Below, in pieces: positions 1-5,718 of a stretch of 5,718 nt of DNA. Under the pieces are notes generated by a model. It had not been told where the DNA came from. It saw only the letters and a program-made list of their open reading frames with translations, and did no database searches. How positions within the stretch are numbered: position 1 is the first letter of the stretch; each line of letters opens with the position of its first letter. Source of the DNA: Prevotella sp. UBA7782 (GTDB lineage: Bacteria > Bacteroidota > Bacteroidia > Bacteroidales > Bacteroidaceae); the NCBI GenBank assembly GCA_002480935.1, contig DLDC01000184.1, positions 1-5,718 on the forward strand. The letters are read 5' to 3'. Position numbers and translations under genes: made by a program.

Positions 1-654
1 ATCGCCAATGGCATCAAGCACGCCTTCAACGAGTTTCAGTGTTCCGAGATCATCATCGGCATGCACATGCATCCGGAGCGCTCACCTAAGTTCTGGGGCG
101 AGTTCCATCAGAGTCTGTTCAATGGACTCAGCCGCCAGATCATCATGGCACGCATCCGCCAGCCGCTCAACACCATACGCCGCATACAGGTGGCCGTGCC
201 CTCAAGGGCCGAGTTTGAGCTGGGCTTCAGGCGGTGGGTGGAGCGTCTGGCACGCCTGGCGGGCAACCTGGAGTGCCGCATACAGTTTCACGGACGCAAA
301 GACTCGCTGGCCCTCATCAACGAGTATATACAGAACAAGCACCCCAGCGTGCGCGCCGAATATGTGCTGATGGGGCACTGGAATGAGCTTCCCACACTGG
401 CAACAGAGGTGAAAGACGACCACTTGTTTGTCATCGTAACCGCCAGAAAGGGCACCATATCCTACAAAACGGCCATGGAGAGGCTGCCACAAGAGGTTAC
501 GCAGTTCTGTAAAGGCAAGTCGCTCATGATCATATTCCCCGACCAGTATGAGCAACCCATGGATCAGATGACCTTCGCACAGCCCCAACACACAGAGGAG
601 CGCTCGGCTTATGAGGCCGTGGGCGAATGGCTGAAGAAGCACAAACGACATTAG
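1..654 (+). CDS. Cation:proton antiporter, C-terminal cytoplasmic part (partial, 5' end outside window)
   Basis: The reading frame is open from base 1 and ends at a TAG at 652-654, giving 217 visible residues; the start lies upstream. The fragment has no membrane segments. Residues 1-50 look like the end of a universal-stress-protein (USP)-like fold ([12 protein letters not shown], then a segment ending in IIMAR). A second USP-like alpha/beta module starts near residue 60 ([17 protein letters not shown]) and runs to about residue 180 ([12 protein letters not shown]). From memory, this pattern matches the soluble tail of Bacteroidales cation:proton antiporters of the CPA2 type, whose N-terminal half is a membrane-embedded Na+ or K+/H+ exchanger. 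The transport domain is not in view, so substrate and family rest on tail similarity only. An internal ATG at 61 is not the start, because the homologous frame continues upstream of it. The next gene begins 2 bases after the stop, which suggests one operon. Confidence 0.75.
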   Translation: MANGIKHAFNEFQCSEIIIGMHMHPERSPKFWGEFHQSLFNGLSRQIIMARIRQPLNTIRRIQVAVPSRAEFELGFRRWVERLARLAGNLECRIQFHGRKDSLALINEYIQNKHPSVRAEYVLMGHWNELPTLATEVKDDHLFVIVTARKGTISYKTAMERLPQEVTQFCKGKSLMIIFPDQYEQPMDQMTFAQPQHTEERSAYEAVGEWLKKHKRH

Positions 655-656
655 AC

Positions 657-1325
657 ATGATAGATATTAAAGGTATAACAAAGAGCTTCGGCTCGCTGCA
701 GGTGCTCAAAGGCATAGACCTGCACATCAACAAAGGTGAGATAGTGAGCATCGTGGGACCTTCCGGCGCCGGAAAGACCACGCTGCTGCAAATCATAGGT
801 ACGCTGGACAAGCCCGACAGCGGCACGGTGACGATAGACGGAACCGACACCGGGAGTCTGTCGGCAGGCAAGCTGAGCAGCTTCAGAAACCATAACATCG
901 GCTTCGTGTTTCAGTTTCATCAGCTGCTGCCGGAGTTTACAGCACTCGAGAACATCATGATTCCGGGACTCATCGCCCACCGCAAGCAATCAGAACTGAA
1001 GGAGCAGGCCATGAAGCTGCTGCAGTTTATGGGCCTGGAAGGGCGTGCCGGCCATAAGCCCAACGAACTGTCGGGCGGCGAGAAACAGCGCGTGGCCGTG
1101 GCAAGGGCCCTTATCAACAACCCCGCAGTGATATTGGCTGACGAGCCCAGCGGCTCGCTCGACACGAAGAACAAGATGGAACTGCACCAGCTCTTCTTCG
1201 ACCTGCGCGACAAGCTGGGCCAGACCTTTGTGATTGTGACGCACGATGAGGAGCTGGCCAAGCTCACCGACCGCATCATACACCTGAAAGATGGTATGAT
1301 AGTGAGCGGTGACACCGAGATATAA
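657..1325 (+). CDS. lolD: LolD-like ABC transporter ATP-binding protein
   Basis: This is a 222-residue ABC ATPase with all the expected motifs: Walker [10 protein letters not shown] (34-42), Q-loop at Q86, signature LSGGEKQR (138-145), Walker B VILADEP (158-164), D-loop SGSLD (165-169) and the switch histidine H196 in VTHDEE. The stretch [14 protein letters not shown] (86-99) closely resembles the Q-loop region of E. coli LolD. LolD powers release of lipoproteins from the inner membrane to the carrier LolA, and related ATPases serve MacB/FtsE-type exporters. Length fits the family (about 220-235). I chose the ATG at 657, 2 bases after the antiporter stop, because the family starts just before the first beta strand ([12 protein letters not shown]). 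An in-frame ATG at 627 would add ten residues and overlap the upstream gene. No LolC/LolE permease gene is adjacent, so the partner must be encoded elsewhere. The ATPase call is near certain; the LolD assignment is probable. Confidence 0.9.
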   Translation: MIDIKGITKSFGSLQVLKGIDLHINKGEIVSIVGPSGAGKTTLLQIIGTLDKPDSGTVTIDGTDTGSLSAGKLSSFRNHNIGFVFQFHQLLPEFTALENIMIPGLIAHRKQSELKEQAMKLLQFMGLEGRAGHKPNELSGGEKQRVAVARALINNPAVILADEPSGSLDTKNKMELHQLFFDLRDKLGQTFVIVTHDEELAKLTDRIIHLKDGMIVSGDTEI

Positions 1326-1358
1326 AACATCATTCAACATCCCATAACAAATATCAAT

Positions 1359-2228
1359 ATGAAAATAAAATTAGGAGACTACAACACGCTGCGTGTGGTG
1401 AAGAAGGCCTACAAGCACACGGGCAAGGAGCTGGGACCCAAAGAGGAGTTTGGCATCTACCTCGACGGAGGCGACGACGGCGACATTCTCATGCCGGCCA
1501 AGTATGTGCCCGAGGGCACGGAAGTGGGCGATGAGGTGCGCGCCTTTGTCTATCTCGACCAGGAGGAACGCCCCATTGCCACTACCGAAGAACCGCTGTG
1601 CCGCGTGGGCGACTTTGCTTATCTGGAGTGTGCATGGGTTAACGAGTATGGTGCCTTCCTGTCATGGGGGCTCACCAAGGACATCTTCTGCCCCTTTCAT
1701 GAGCAGAAAAAGAAGATGCAGATAGGCGAGAGCTACATCGTTTACATATATATAGACGAAGAGAGCTACCGCATCGTGGCCTCGGCAAAGGTGGATAAGT
1801 TTCTCAGCGAGTCGGTTCCCGCCTACAGAAACGGCGACGAAGTAGACCTGCTGGTGTGGCAAAAAACCGACCTGGGCTTTAAGGTTATCGTGGATAATGC
1901 CTTTTCGGGGCTGATATACCAGAACCAAATATTCCAGTATGTGCACACGGGCGACCGCCTGAAAGGCTACATCGCACAGGTGAGACCCGACGGAAAGATA
2001 GACTGCACGCTGCAACCCACGGGGCAAAAACAGACACAAGACTTTGCCGAAACGCTGCTCAGCTATCTCAAAGAGCACGGCGGAGTGTGCAACATGGGCG
2101 ACAAGAGCGAGGCTGAAGACATCAAGCGCACCTTCCAGGTGAGCAAGAAGGTGTTTAAGCGCGCCATCGGCGACCTGTACAAGCGACGCCTCATCACCGT
2201 AGAACCCTTGTGCATAAAACTTGTTTAG
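1359..2228 (+). CDS. cvfB: CvfB/YitL-family S1-domain RNA-binding protein
   Basis: This 289-residue protein has the length and layout of the CvfB (YitL) family: tandem S1-type OB folds followed by a winged helix. The first S1-like unit spans about residues 3-77 (KLGDYNTLRVVKK; DGDILMPAKYVPEG; VGDEVRAFVYLD). The second spans about 82-147 (VGDFAYLECAWVNEYGAFLSWG, cut here at GDFAYLECAWVNEYGAFL; VASAKVDKFL). The third spans about 155-220 (NGDEVDLLVWQKTDLGFKV; SGLIYQNQIF; DGKIDCTLQP). Residues 225-289 look like a winged helix with a basic recognition segment (SKKVFKRAIGDLYKRRLI). Family members bind RNA and in staphylococci influence virulence gene expression; the role in Bacteroidales is not established to my knowledge. 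The start ATG follows a 33-base A-rich leader (1326-1358) without a clear Shine-Dalgarno sequence. The stop lies 3 bases before the next start, suggesting translational coupling with tcdA. No damage is seen. Confidence 0.88.
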   Translation: MKIKLGDYNTLRVVKKAYKHTGKELGPKEEFGIYLDGGDDGDILMPAKYVPEGTEVGDEVRAFVYLDQEERPIATTEEPLCRVGDFAYLECAWVNEYGAFLSWGLTKDIFCPFHEQKKKMQIGESYIVYIYIDEESYRIVASAKVDKFLSESVPAYRNGDEVDLLVWQKTDLGFKVIVDNAFSGLIYQNQIFQYVHTGDRLKGYIAQVRPDGKIDCTLQPTGQKQTQDFAETLLSYLKEHGGVCNMGDKSEAEDIKRTFQVSKKVFKRAIGDLYKRRLITVEPLCIKLV

Positions 2229-2231
2229 GCC

Positions 2232-3122
2232 ATGCAGAACCAGTTTTCAAGAACACAGCTGCTGCTGGGAAAGCCCGCCATCGACACGCTCAACGGCTCA
2301 CGGGTGGCCGTGTTCGGCGTGGGAGGCGTGGGCGGATATGCCGTTGAGGTGCTCGCCCGGTCGGGTGTGGGAGCCATAGACCTGATAGACGACGACCGCG
2401 TGTGCCTCACCAACGTGAACAGACAGATACTGGCCACCATCTCTACGGTGGGCAAACACAAGGTGGATGTGGCCGAGGCTCGCATCAAGGACATCAACCC
2501 GCGGTGCATAGTGCGCAAATATCAGACCTTCTATCTGCCCGAACATGCCGACGAGTTCAGCTTTGCCGACTACGACTATGTGGTGGATTGCATTGACACC
2601 GTGACGGCTAAGCTAGACATCATACAGCGTTGCCACCGCCTGGGCGTGCCCATCATATCGTGTCTGGGCGCAGCTTACAAGCTGGACGCCACGCTCTTTG
2701 AGGTTACCGACCTCTATAAGACCAAGATGGACCCGCTGGCCAAGGTGCTGAGAAAGAAGCTTCGCAAGACCGACGTGAAGCACCTGAAGGTGGTATATAG
2801 TCCTGAAGAGCCCCTTGAGGTGATAGATCAACCGGAGATAAGCTGCAGGTTTCACTGCATCTGCCCCAACAAGGACATGCGTAAGTGCACCGACCGCCAC
2901 ACCATACCGCCCAGCAACGCCTGGGTACCGGCCACGGCAGGCCTCATCTGTGGCGGCGAGGTGGTGAAAGACCTTATCAACAACGCCCACACCATGCGCA
3001 TCTCGCCCGAAGAGGCGCCTAATAACATCTACGCGCAGAAGGCCCGCGAGCGTGCCGAAAAGATGCTTGCCGAGCACAAGAAACTGAAGGAACAAGCAAG
3101 GCAGGCTGCCAAGGCGCAATAG
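2232..3122 (+). CDS. tcdA: tRNA threonylcarbamoyladenosine dehydratase (TcdA/YgdL, ThiF-E1 superfamily)
   Basis: TcdA uses ATP to dehydrate and cyclise t6A at position 37 of ANN-decoding tRNAs into ct6A, in the cytoplasm. The 296-residue product has the E1-like Rossmann fold: GVGGVG (29-34), acidic DDD (53-55), NVNRQ (61-65), K77 in GKHKVDV, and DCID (119-122). The following segment, LFEVTDLYKT with MDPLAKVL (155-173), is typical of TcdA rather than MoeB or ThiF. Residues 205-219 hold four cysteines (C205, C209, C211, C219) near the motif where E. coli TcdA has GSISFVP. I recall this cysteine cluster from clostridial relatives (SCR-x-x-CICP and KCT-x-R), not from the usual Bacteroides TcdA. 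The C-terminus (264-296) is a charged, probably helical tail rich in Lys, Glu and Ala. The gene starts 3 bases after cvfB and is last in the plus-strand run, followed by a terminator hairpin. Family assignment is firm; the exact modification activity is inferred. Confidence 0.88.
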   Translation: MQNQFSRTQLLLGKPAIDTLNGSRVAVFGVGGVGGYAVEVLARSGVGAIDLIDDDRVCLTNVNRQILATISTVGKHKVDVAEARIKDINPRCIVRKYQTFYLPEHADEFSFADYDYVVDCIDTVTAKLDIIQRCHRLGVPIISCLGAAYKLDATLFEVTDLYKTKMDPLAKVLRKKLRKTDVKHLKVVYSPEEPLEVIDQPEISCRFHCICPNKDMRKCTDRHTIPPSNAWVPATAGLICGGEVVKDLINNAHTMRISPEEAPNNIYAQKARERAEKMLAEHKKLKEQARQAAKAQ

Positions 3123-3157
3123 CAAGGCCTGAGGCAACCATGCCCTATATAAAGAAG

Positions 3158-3199
3158 AGGGGAAGACCTGCGGCACTCTATGGCCGCAAGCCTTCCCCT
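3158..3199. terminator. Bidirectional intrinsic terminator between convergent tcdA and asnS
   Basis: An 8-bp outer stem, AGGGGAAG (3158-3165) with CTTCCCCT (3192-3199), encloses a 6-bp inner stem, TGCGGC (3169-3174) with GCCGCA (3183-3188). A 3-by-3 internal loop separates them and the apical loop is 8 bases. On the plus strand the stem runs into TTT. On the minus strand it is followed by CTTCTTTATATA, the better U-rich tail, so it probably serves asnS at least as well as tcdA. It sits 36 bases after the tcdA stop and 29 bases beyond the asnS stop. It fills most of the 105-base gap between the genes, where no further gene is seen. Confidence 0.8.
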
Positions 3200-3227
3200 T
3201 TAAGGTATATTTAAGTTGCTATGTTCG

Positions 3228-4619
3228 TTAGAATTCAGCGTTTCTCGGCGTACGTGGGAACGGAATGACGTCGCGAATGTTCTGCATACCCGTCACGAAG
3301 AGTATGAGACGCTCGAAGCCCAGTCCGAATCCGGCGTGCGGACATGAGCCATACTTGCGCGTGTCGAGATACCAGCTGTAGTTGGCCTCGTCCATTCCGC
3401 GAGCCTTAATCTCGTCTACCAGCTTGTCATAATTCTCCTCACGCACCGAGCCACCGATGATTTCGCCTATGCGGGGGAACAATACGTCGGTGCCCTGCAT
3501 AGTCTTTCCGTCATCGTTCTTCTTCATATAGAAGGCCTTGATGGCACTTGGATAGTCGGTCATGATAACCGGACGCTTGAAGTGTTGCTCCACTAAGAAG
3601 CGCTCATGCTCGCTGCTGAGGTCCATGCCCCACCCTGTTACGGGGAACTCAAACTTGTGTCCGGCCTTCACGGCATCCTCCAATATCTTAATGCCCTCGG
3701 TATATGGCAGGCGCACAAAGTCTTCCTTCACCACCGCTTCCAGCGTGCTGATGAGGTTCTTGTCTATCATCTTGTTGAGGAAGTTGAGGTCGTCGCGACA
3801 GTTGTCGAGTGCCCACTGCACGCAATACTTTATAAAGTCTTCCTCAAGATCCATCAGTCCTTCCTTGTCCAGGAACGCCACTTCAGGCTCAATCATCCAG
3901 AACTCGGCCAGATGGCGGGGCGTATTGCTGTTCTCAGCCCTGAAGGTAGGTCCGAAGGTATAGATGGCTCCGAGTGCCGTAGCGCCCAGCTCGCCCTCGA
4001 GCTGTCCCGACACGGTGAGGTTAGCCTCCTGTCCGAAGAAGTCCTTGTCATAGTCTACCTCTCCGCTCTTGGCCACCTTGTTCAGGTCGAGCGTGGTTAC
4101 CTGAAACATTTCTCCGGCACCCTCGCAGTCGCTTGCCGTGATGAGCGGTGTGTTGAAATAGAAGAAGCCGTGCTCATGAAAATACTTATGAATGGCTATG
4201 GCCATGTTGTGGCGTATGCGGAACACAGCACCAAAGGTATTGGTGCGCAGGCGCAGATGAGCATACTTGCGCATATACTCAAAGCTCTGGCCCTTCTTCT
4301 GCATGGGGTAGTCGGCCGGACATAGGCCGTATATCTCTATCTCACGGGCCTGAACCTCAACGTTCTGCCCTTTTCCCTGGCTCTTCACCAGTGTGCCCAC
4401 AACCGATATGCAGGCTCCCGTAGTGATGCTCTTGAGCTGTTCGGCATCCATTGTGGCAGGGTCTACCACCACCTGAATGTTGTTGATGGTGGAGCCATCG
4501 TTAAGCGCAATGAAATCTACAGCCTTGCTGCTACGGTGCGAGCGCACCCAGCCCTTCACGTTGATGTCTTGGTCATACTGCGTGCTGGCGAGCGCGTCGA
4601 TAACTTTTGTTCTTTTCAT
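3228..4619 (-). CDS. asnS: Asparaginyl-tRNA synthetase
   Basis: AsnRS charges tRNA-Asn with asparagine using ATP, in the cytoplasm. The 463-residue product matches the usual bacterial length (about 466). The N-terminal OB fold that binds the anticodon covers about residues 1-105 ([10 protein letters not shown] at 21-30; IQVVVD at 48-53). The class II catalytic core follows. Motif 1 ends at P158 ([10 protein letters not shown]), motif 2 is FRAEN with R227 and E229, and motif 3 is GFGLGFERL (430-438) with R437. The [15 protein letters not shown] stretch (232-246) and the C-terminal [11 protein letters not shown] are typical of AsnRS and separate it from AspRS and LysRS. The start is the ATG at 4619-4617, preceded on the coding strand by AAAAAAATAAGGC, A-rich as is common in Bacteroidetes. 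It lies 121 bases downstream of the pseudouridine synthase gene on the same strand and ends before the shared terminator hairpin. No anomalies are seen. Confidence 0.97.
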   Translation of the reverse strand: MKRTKVIDALASTQYDQDINVKGWVRSHRSSKAVDFIALNDGSTINNIQVVVDPATMDAEQLKSITTGACISVVGTLVKSQGKGQNVEVQAREIEIYGLCPADYPMQKKGQSFEYMRKYAHLRLRTNTFGAVFRIRHNMAIAIHKYFHEHGFFYFNTPLITASDCEGAGEMFQVTTLDLNKVAKSGEVDYDKDFFGQEANLTVSGQLEGELGATALGAIYTFGPTFRAENSNTPRHLAEFWMIEPEVAFLDKEGLMDLEEDFIKYCVQWALDNCRDDLNFLNKMIDKNLISTLEAVVKEDFVRLPYTEGIKILEDAVKAGHKFEFPVTGWGMDLSSEHERFLVEQHFKRPVIMTDYPSAIKAFYMKKNDDGKTMQGTDVLFPRIGEIIGGSVREENYDKLVDEIKARGMDEANYSWYLDTRKYGSCPHAGFGLGFERLILFVTGMQNIRDVIPFPRTPRNAEF

Positions 4620-4740
4620 GCCTTATTTTTTTAGCGCAAGCCGTGGCGTTGCATAAGCCCCGCGGCCCTGAGGGCCACGCGCGAGGCTCACACGTCGTGC
4701 CACGACATGCCGTCATTAATGATACAAATGAGAGAGACGC
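4620..4740 (-). promoter_or_regulatory. asnS upstream region with GC-rich near-palindromes
   Basis: This 121-base gap separates the end of the pseudouridine synthase gene from the asnS start and probably contains the asnS leader, perhaps its own promoter. Two 19-base near-palindromes are visible, at 4661-4679 (core GGCCCTGAGGGCC, 4664-4676) and 4691-4709 (core GTCGTGCCACGAC, 4694-4706). A weaker repeat joins GCAA (4636-4639) and TTGC (4649-4652). No hairpin is followed by a U-run in the minus direction, so I see no terminator for the upstream gene, and read-through into asnS is possible. A clear Bacteroidetes TAnnTTTG -7 element could not be placed. The regulatory role is inferred from position only. 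Confidence 0.4.
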
Positions 4741-5718
4741 TTACTCGAAGGCGCCCATGCGGAGCATCTCCACCTCCTTCTCGGTGAGGAAACGCCAGTC
4801 GCCACGGCGCAAGCCTTTCTTGGTCAGTCCGGCAAACTGCACCCTGTCGAGCTTCACCACACGATAGCCGAGGCTCTCGAAGATGCGCCTCACGATGCGG
4901 TTTTTGCCGCTGTGTATCTCTATGCCCACCTGACTCTTGTCGGTGTCGCTGGCATAATCGATAGCGTCAGCGTGCACCTCGCCGTCTTCAAGCTCCACTC
5001 CTTCAGAAATTTTCTGTATGTCGAAGGCCGTAACGGGCTTGTCGAGGAACACGTGATAAACCTTCTTCTTGAGGAATTTGGGATGTGTGAGCTTGCTGGC
5101 CAGGTCGCCGTCGTTGGTGAGCAGCAGCACACCGGTGGTGTTGCGGTCTAGTCTGCCCACGGGATAGATGCGCTCCGGGCAGGCGTTCTTCACCAAGTCC
5201 ATCACCGTTTTGCGCTGTTGCGGGTCGTCGCTTGTCGTCACATAGTCCTTAGGCTTGTTGAGAAGCACGTACACCTTCTTCTCTATTGTGACGGGCTGGT
5301 CATGGAATTTCACCTCATCAGAGCGCAGAACCTTTGTTCCGAGCTCGGTAACCACCTTGCCGTTTACTGTCACCACGCCAGCCTGTATGTACTCATCGGC
5401 CTCGCGACGGCTGCAAACGCCGGCGTTGGCCAGGTACTTATTCAGGCGCAAGGGCTCGTTGGGATCTATATTTTCTTCCTTATACTCAATGCGTTTCTTC
5501 ATGCTATACTTAGCGTTGGGGTCGTATCCCGGCTGGCGCTGCTGATAGCCACCCTGGCGCTGCTGATAACCACCCTGACGGGGCTGATAGCCACCCTGGC
5601 GGGGCTGATAACCACCCTGACGAGGCTGATAGCCGCCCTCTTCACCCTCCTGGCTGTTATAGCGCGGACGATAGTTGGGGCGCTGCTGATAGCCACCCTG
5701 ACGCTGCTGATAGCCACC
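4741..5718 (-). CDS. rluB: RsuA/RluB-family rRNA pseudouridine synthase with repeat-rich N-terminal extension (partial, 5' end outside window)
   Basis: This enzyme converts a specific uridine in rRNA to pseudouridine. The frame stays open from the TAA stop (4741-4743) to the window edge, giving 325 visible residues, so the true start lies beyond base 5718. An ATG at 5502-5500 is in frame but is probably internal. Counting from that Met, an S4 RNA-binding domain covers about 17-65 (LRLNKYLANAGVCSRREA). The synthase domain then follows, with LNKPKDYVTT (81-90), the catalytic loop GRLDRNTTG (116-124; D119 the nucleophile) and SGKNRIVRRIFESLGY (198-213), all typical of the RsuA/RluB/RluE/RluF group. 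The preceding 72 residues are disordered-looking and built from GGYQ(P/Q)RQ heptads plus an acidic interruption (SQEGEE). Such extensions occur, as I recall, in Bacteroidetes RluB. RluB (23S U2605) is the likeliest target, but RsuA or RluF specificity cannot be excluded. asnS follows 121 bases downstream on the same strand. Confidence 0.9.
   Translation of the reverse strand, partial: GGYQQRQGGYQQRPNYRPRYNSQEGEEGGYQPRQGGYQPRQGGYQPRQGGYQQRQGGYQQRQPGYDPNAKYSMKKRIEYKEENIDPNEPLRLNKYLANAGVCSRREADEYIQAGVVTVNGKVVTELGTKVLRSDEVKFHDQPVTIEKKVYVLLNKPKDYVTTSDDPQQRKTVMDLVKNACPERIYPVGRLDRNTTGVLLLTNDGDLASKLTHPKFLKKKVYHVFLDKPVTAFDIQKISEGVELEDGEVHADAIDYASDTDKSQVGIEIHSGKNRIVRRIFESLGYRVVKLDRVQFAGLTKKGLRRGDWRFLTEKEVEMLRMGAFE
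5533..5637 (-). repeat. Five 21-bp tandem repeats encoding GGYQ(P/Q)RQ heptads
   Basis: Five units of exactly 21 bases (5533-5553, 5554-5574, 5575-5595, 5596-5616, 5617-5637) each encode one heptad in the pseudouridine synthase frame. In coding order they read GGYQPRQ three times, then GGYQQRQ twice. Apart from the Pro/Gln change at heptad position 5, every difference between units is synonymous: Gly GGC/GGT, Arg CGC/CGT, Pro CCC/CCT. The second Gly codon alternates GGC and GGT from unit to unit. Because the unit is a multiple of three, gain or loss of copies would keep the frame. Confidence 0.95.
5680..5718 (-). repeat. Second block of the same 21-bp heptad repeat, running off the window
   Basis: Two further copies precede the acidic interruption in coding order: GGYQQRQ (5698-5718) and GGYQQR (5680-5697), the latter continuing into PNYRPRYN. 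The linker to the five-unit block (5638-5679) encodes PNYRPRYNSQEGEE, which keeps the Tyr/Arg character and then adds an acidic patch. The array reaches the last base of the window, so its full copy number is unknown. Confidence 0.85.

Noticed and set aside
202..651. Open frame of 149 codons on the minus strand opposite the antiporter tail
   Set aside because: The plus-strand frame matches a known antiporter tail and is open to the window edge. The minus frame is a shadow.
2613..3176. Open frame of 187 codons on the minus strand opposite tcdA
   Set aside because: It overlaps the well supported TcdA coding sequence and runs into the terminator hairpin. Its translation shows no family features.
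3606..4325. Long open frame (239 codons) on the plus strand opposite asnS
   Set aside because: It lies entirely antisense to a clear AsnRS with all class II motifs, and its translation is low-complexity without any recognisable fold. Codon bias of the real gene on the other strand explains the openness.
4661..4676. Rho-independent terminator for the pseudouridine synthase gene
   Set aside because: The GC-rich stem is not followed by a U-run in the minus direction; the only homopolymer nearby (4626-4632) reads as A in that transcript.
4720..4740. Bacteroidetes promoter for asnS around the TTTG in the minus-strand sequence CTCATTTGTATC
   Set aside because: Only the TTTG part of the TAnnTTTG -7 element is matched and no properly spaced -33 partner is convincing, so it is not called.
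4741..5502. Pseudouridine synthase starting at the ATG at 5502 as a complete gene
   Set aside because: The frame continues open for 72 more codons to the window edge, with protein-level repeat conservation, and the ATG has no obvious ribosome binding site. Extension beyond the window is more likely.
5499..5717. Alternative minus-strand frame giving an Ile/Ser/Val/Arg-rich repeat peptide
   Set aside because: It is the 21-bp repeat read in a shifted frame. The frame giving GGYQ(P/Q)RQ continues without a stop into the S4 and synthase domains, and its between-unit changes are mostly synonymous.
5533..5718. CRISPR-like array
   Set aside because: The repeats are directly adjacent with no spacers, have a 21-base period that is a multiple of three, and encode protein in frame.

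Overview
The window looks like chromosomal housekeeping DNA from a Bacteroidales bacterium, most likely Prevotella-like. This rests on my recollection of the protein families: a cation:proton antiporter with a USP-like tail, a LolD-type ATPase whose D-loop reads SGSLD, an AsnRS ending in [11 protein letters not shown], and an RluB-type pseudouridine synthase with a long Gly/Tyr/Gln/Arg-rich N-terminal extension. The start codons also lack clear Shine-Dalgarno sequences, which fits this phylum. No mobile element, CRISPR array, rRNA or tRNA gene was seen.

Layout: the left half (1-3122) is a tight plus-strand run of four genes. These are the 3' end of a cation:proton antiporter (1-654), a LolD-like ABC ATPase (657-1325), a CvfB/YitL-type S1-domain RNA-binding protein (1359-2228) and a ThiF/TcdA-family tRNA t6A dehydratase (2232-3122). 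The gaps are 2, 33 and 3 bases, so co-transcription is likely. The right half (3228-5718) is on the minus strand and reads right to left: an RsuA/RluB-family pseudouridine synthase (open at the window edge, 4741-5718), then asparaginyl-tRNA synthetase asnS (3228-4619). The two halves converge on a strong hairpin at 3158-3199 that probably terminates transcription from both sides.

Functionally, four of the six genes act on RNA or translation: CvfB binds RNA, TcdA modifies A37 of ANN-decoding tRNAs, AsnRS charges one of those tRNAs, and the pseudouridine synthase modifies rRNA. The other two are envelope functions (ion antiport and lipoprotein export).

I do not see an undescribed multi-gene system. 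The most notable points are the in-frame heptapeptide repeat array (GGYQ[P/Q]RQ) fused to the pseudouridine synthase, a TcdA that resembles the cysteine-containing clostridial form rather than the usual Bacteroides one, and two 19-base near-palindromes of matching geometry centred exactly 30 bases apart upstream of asnS.
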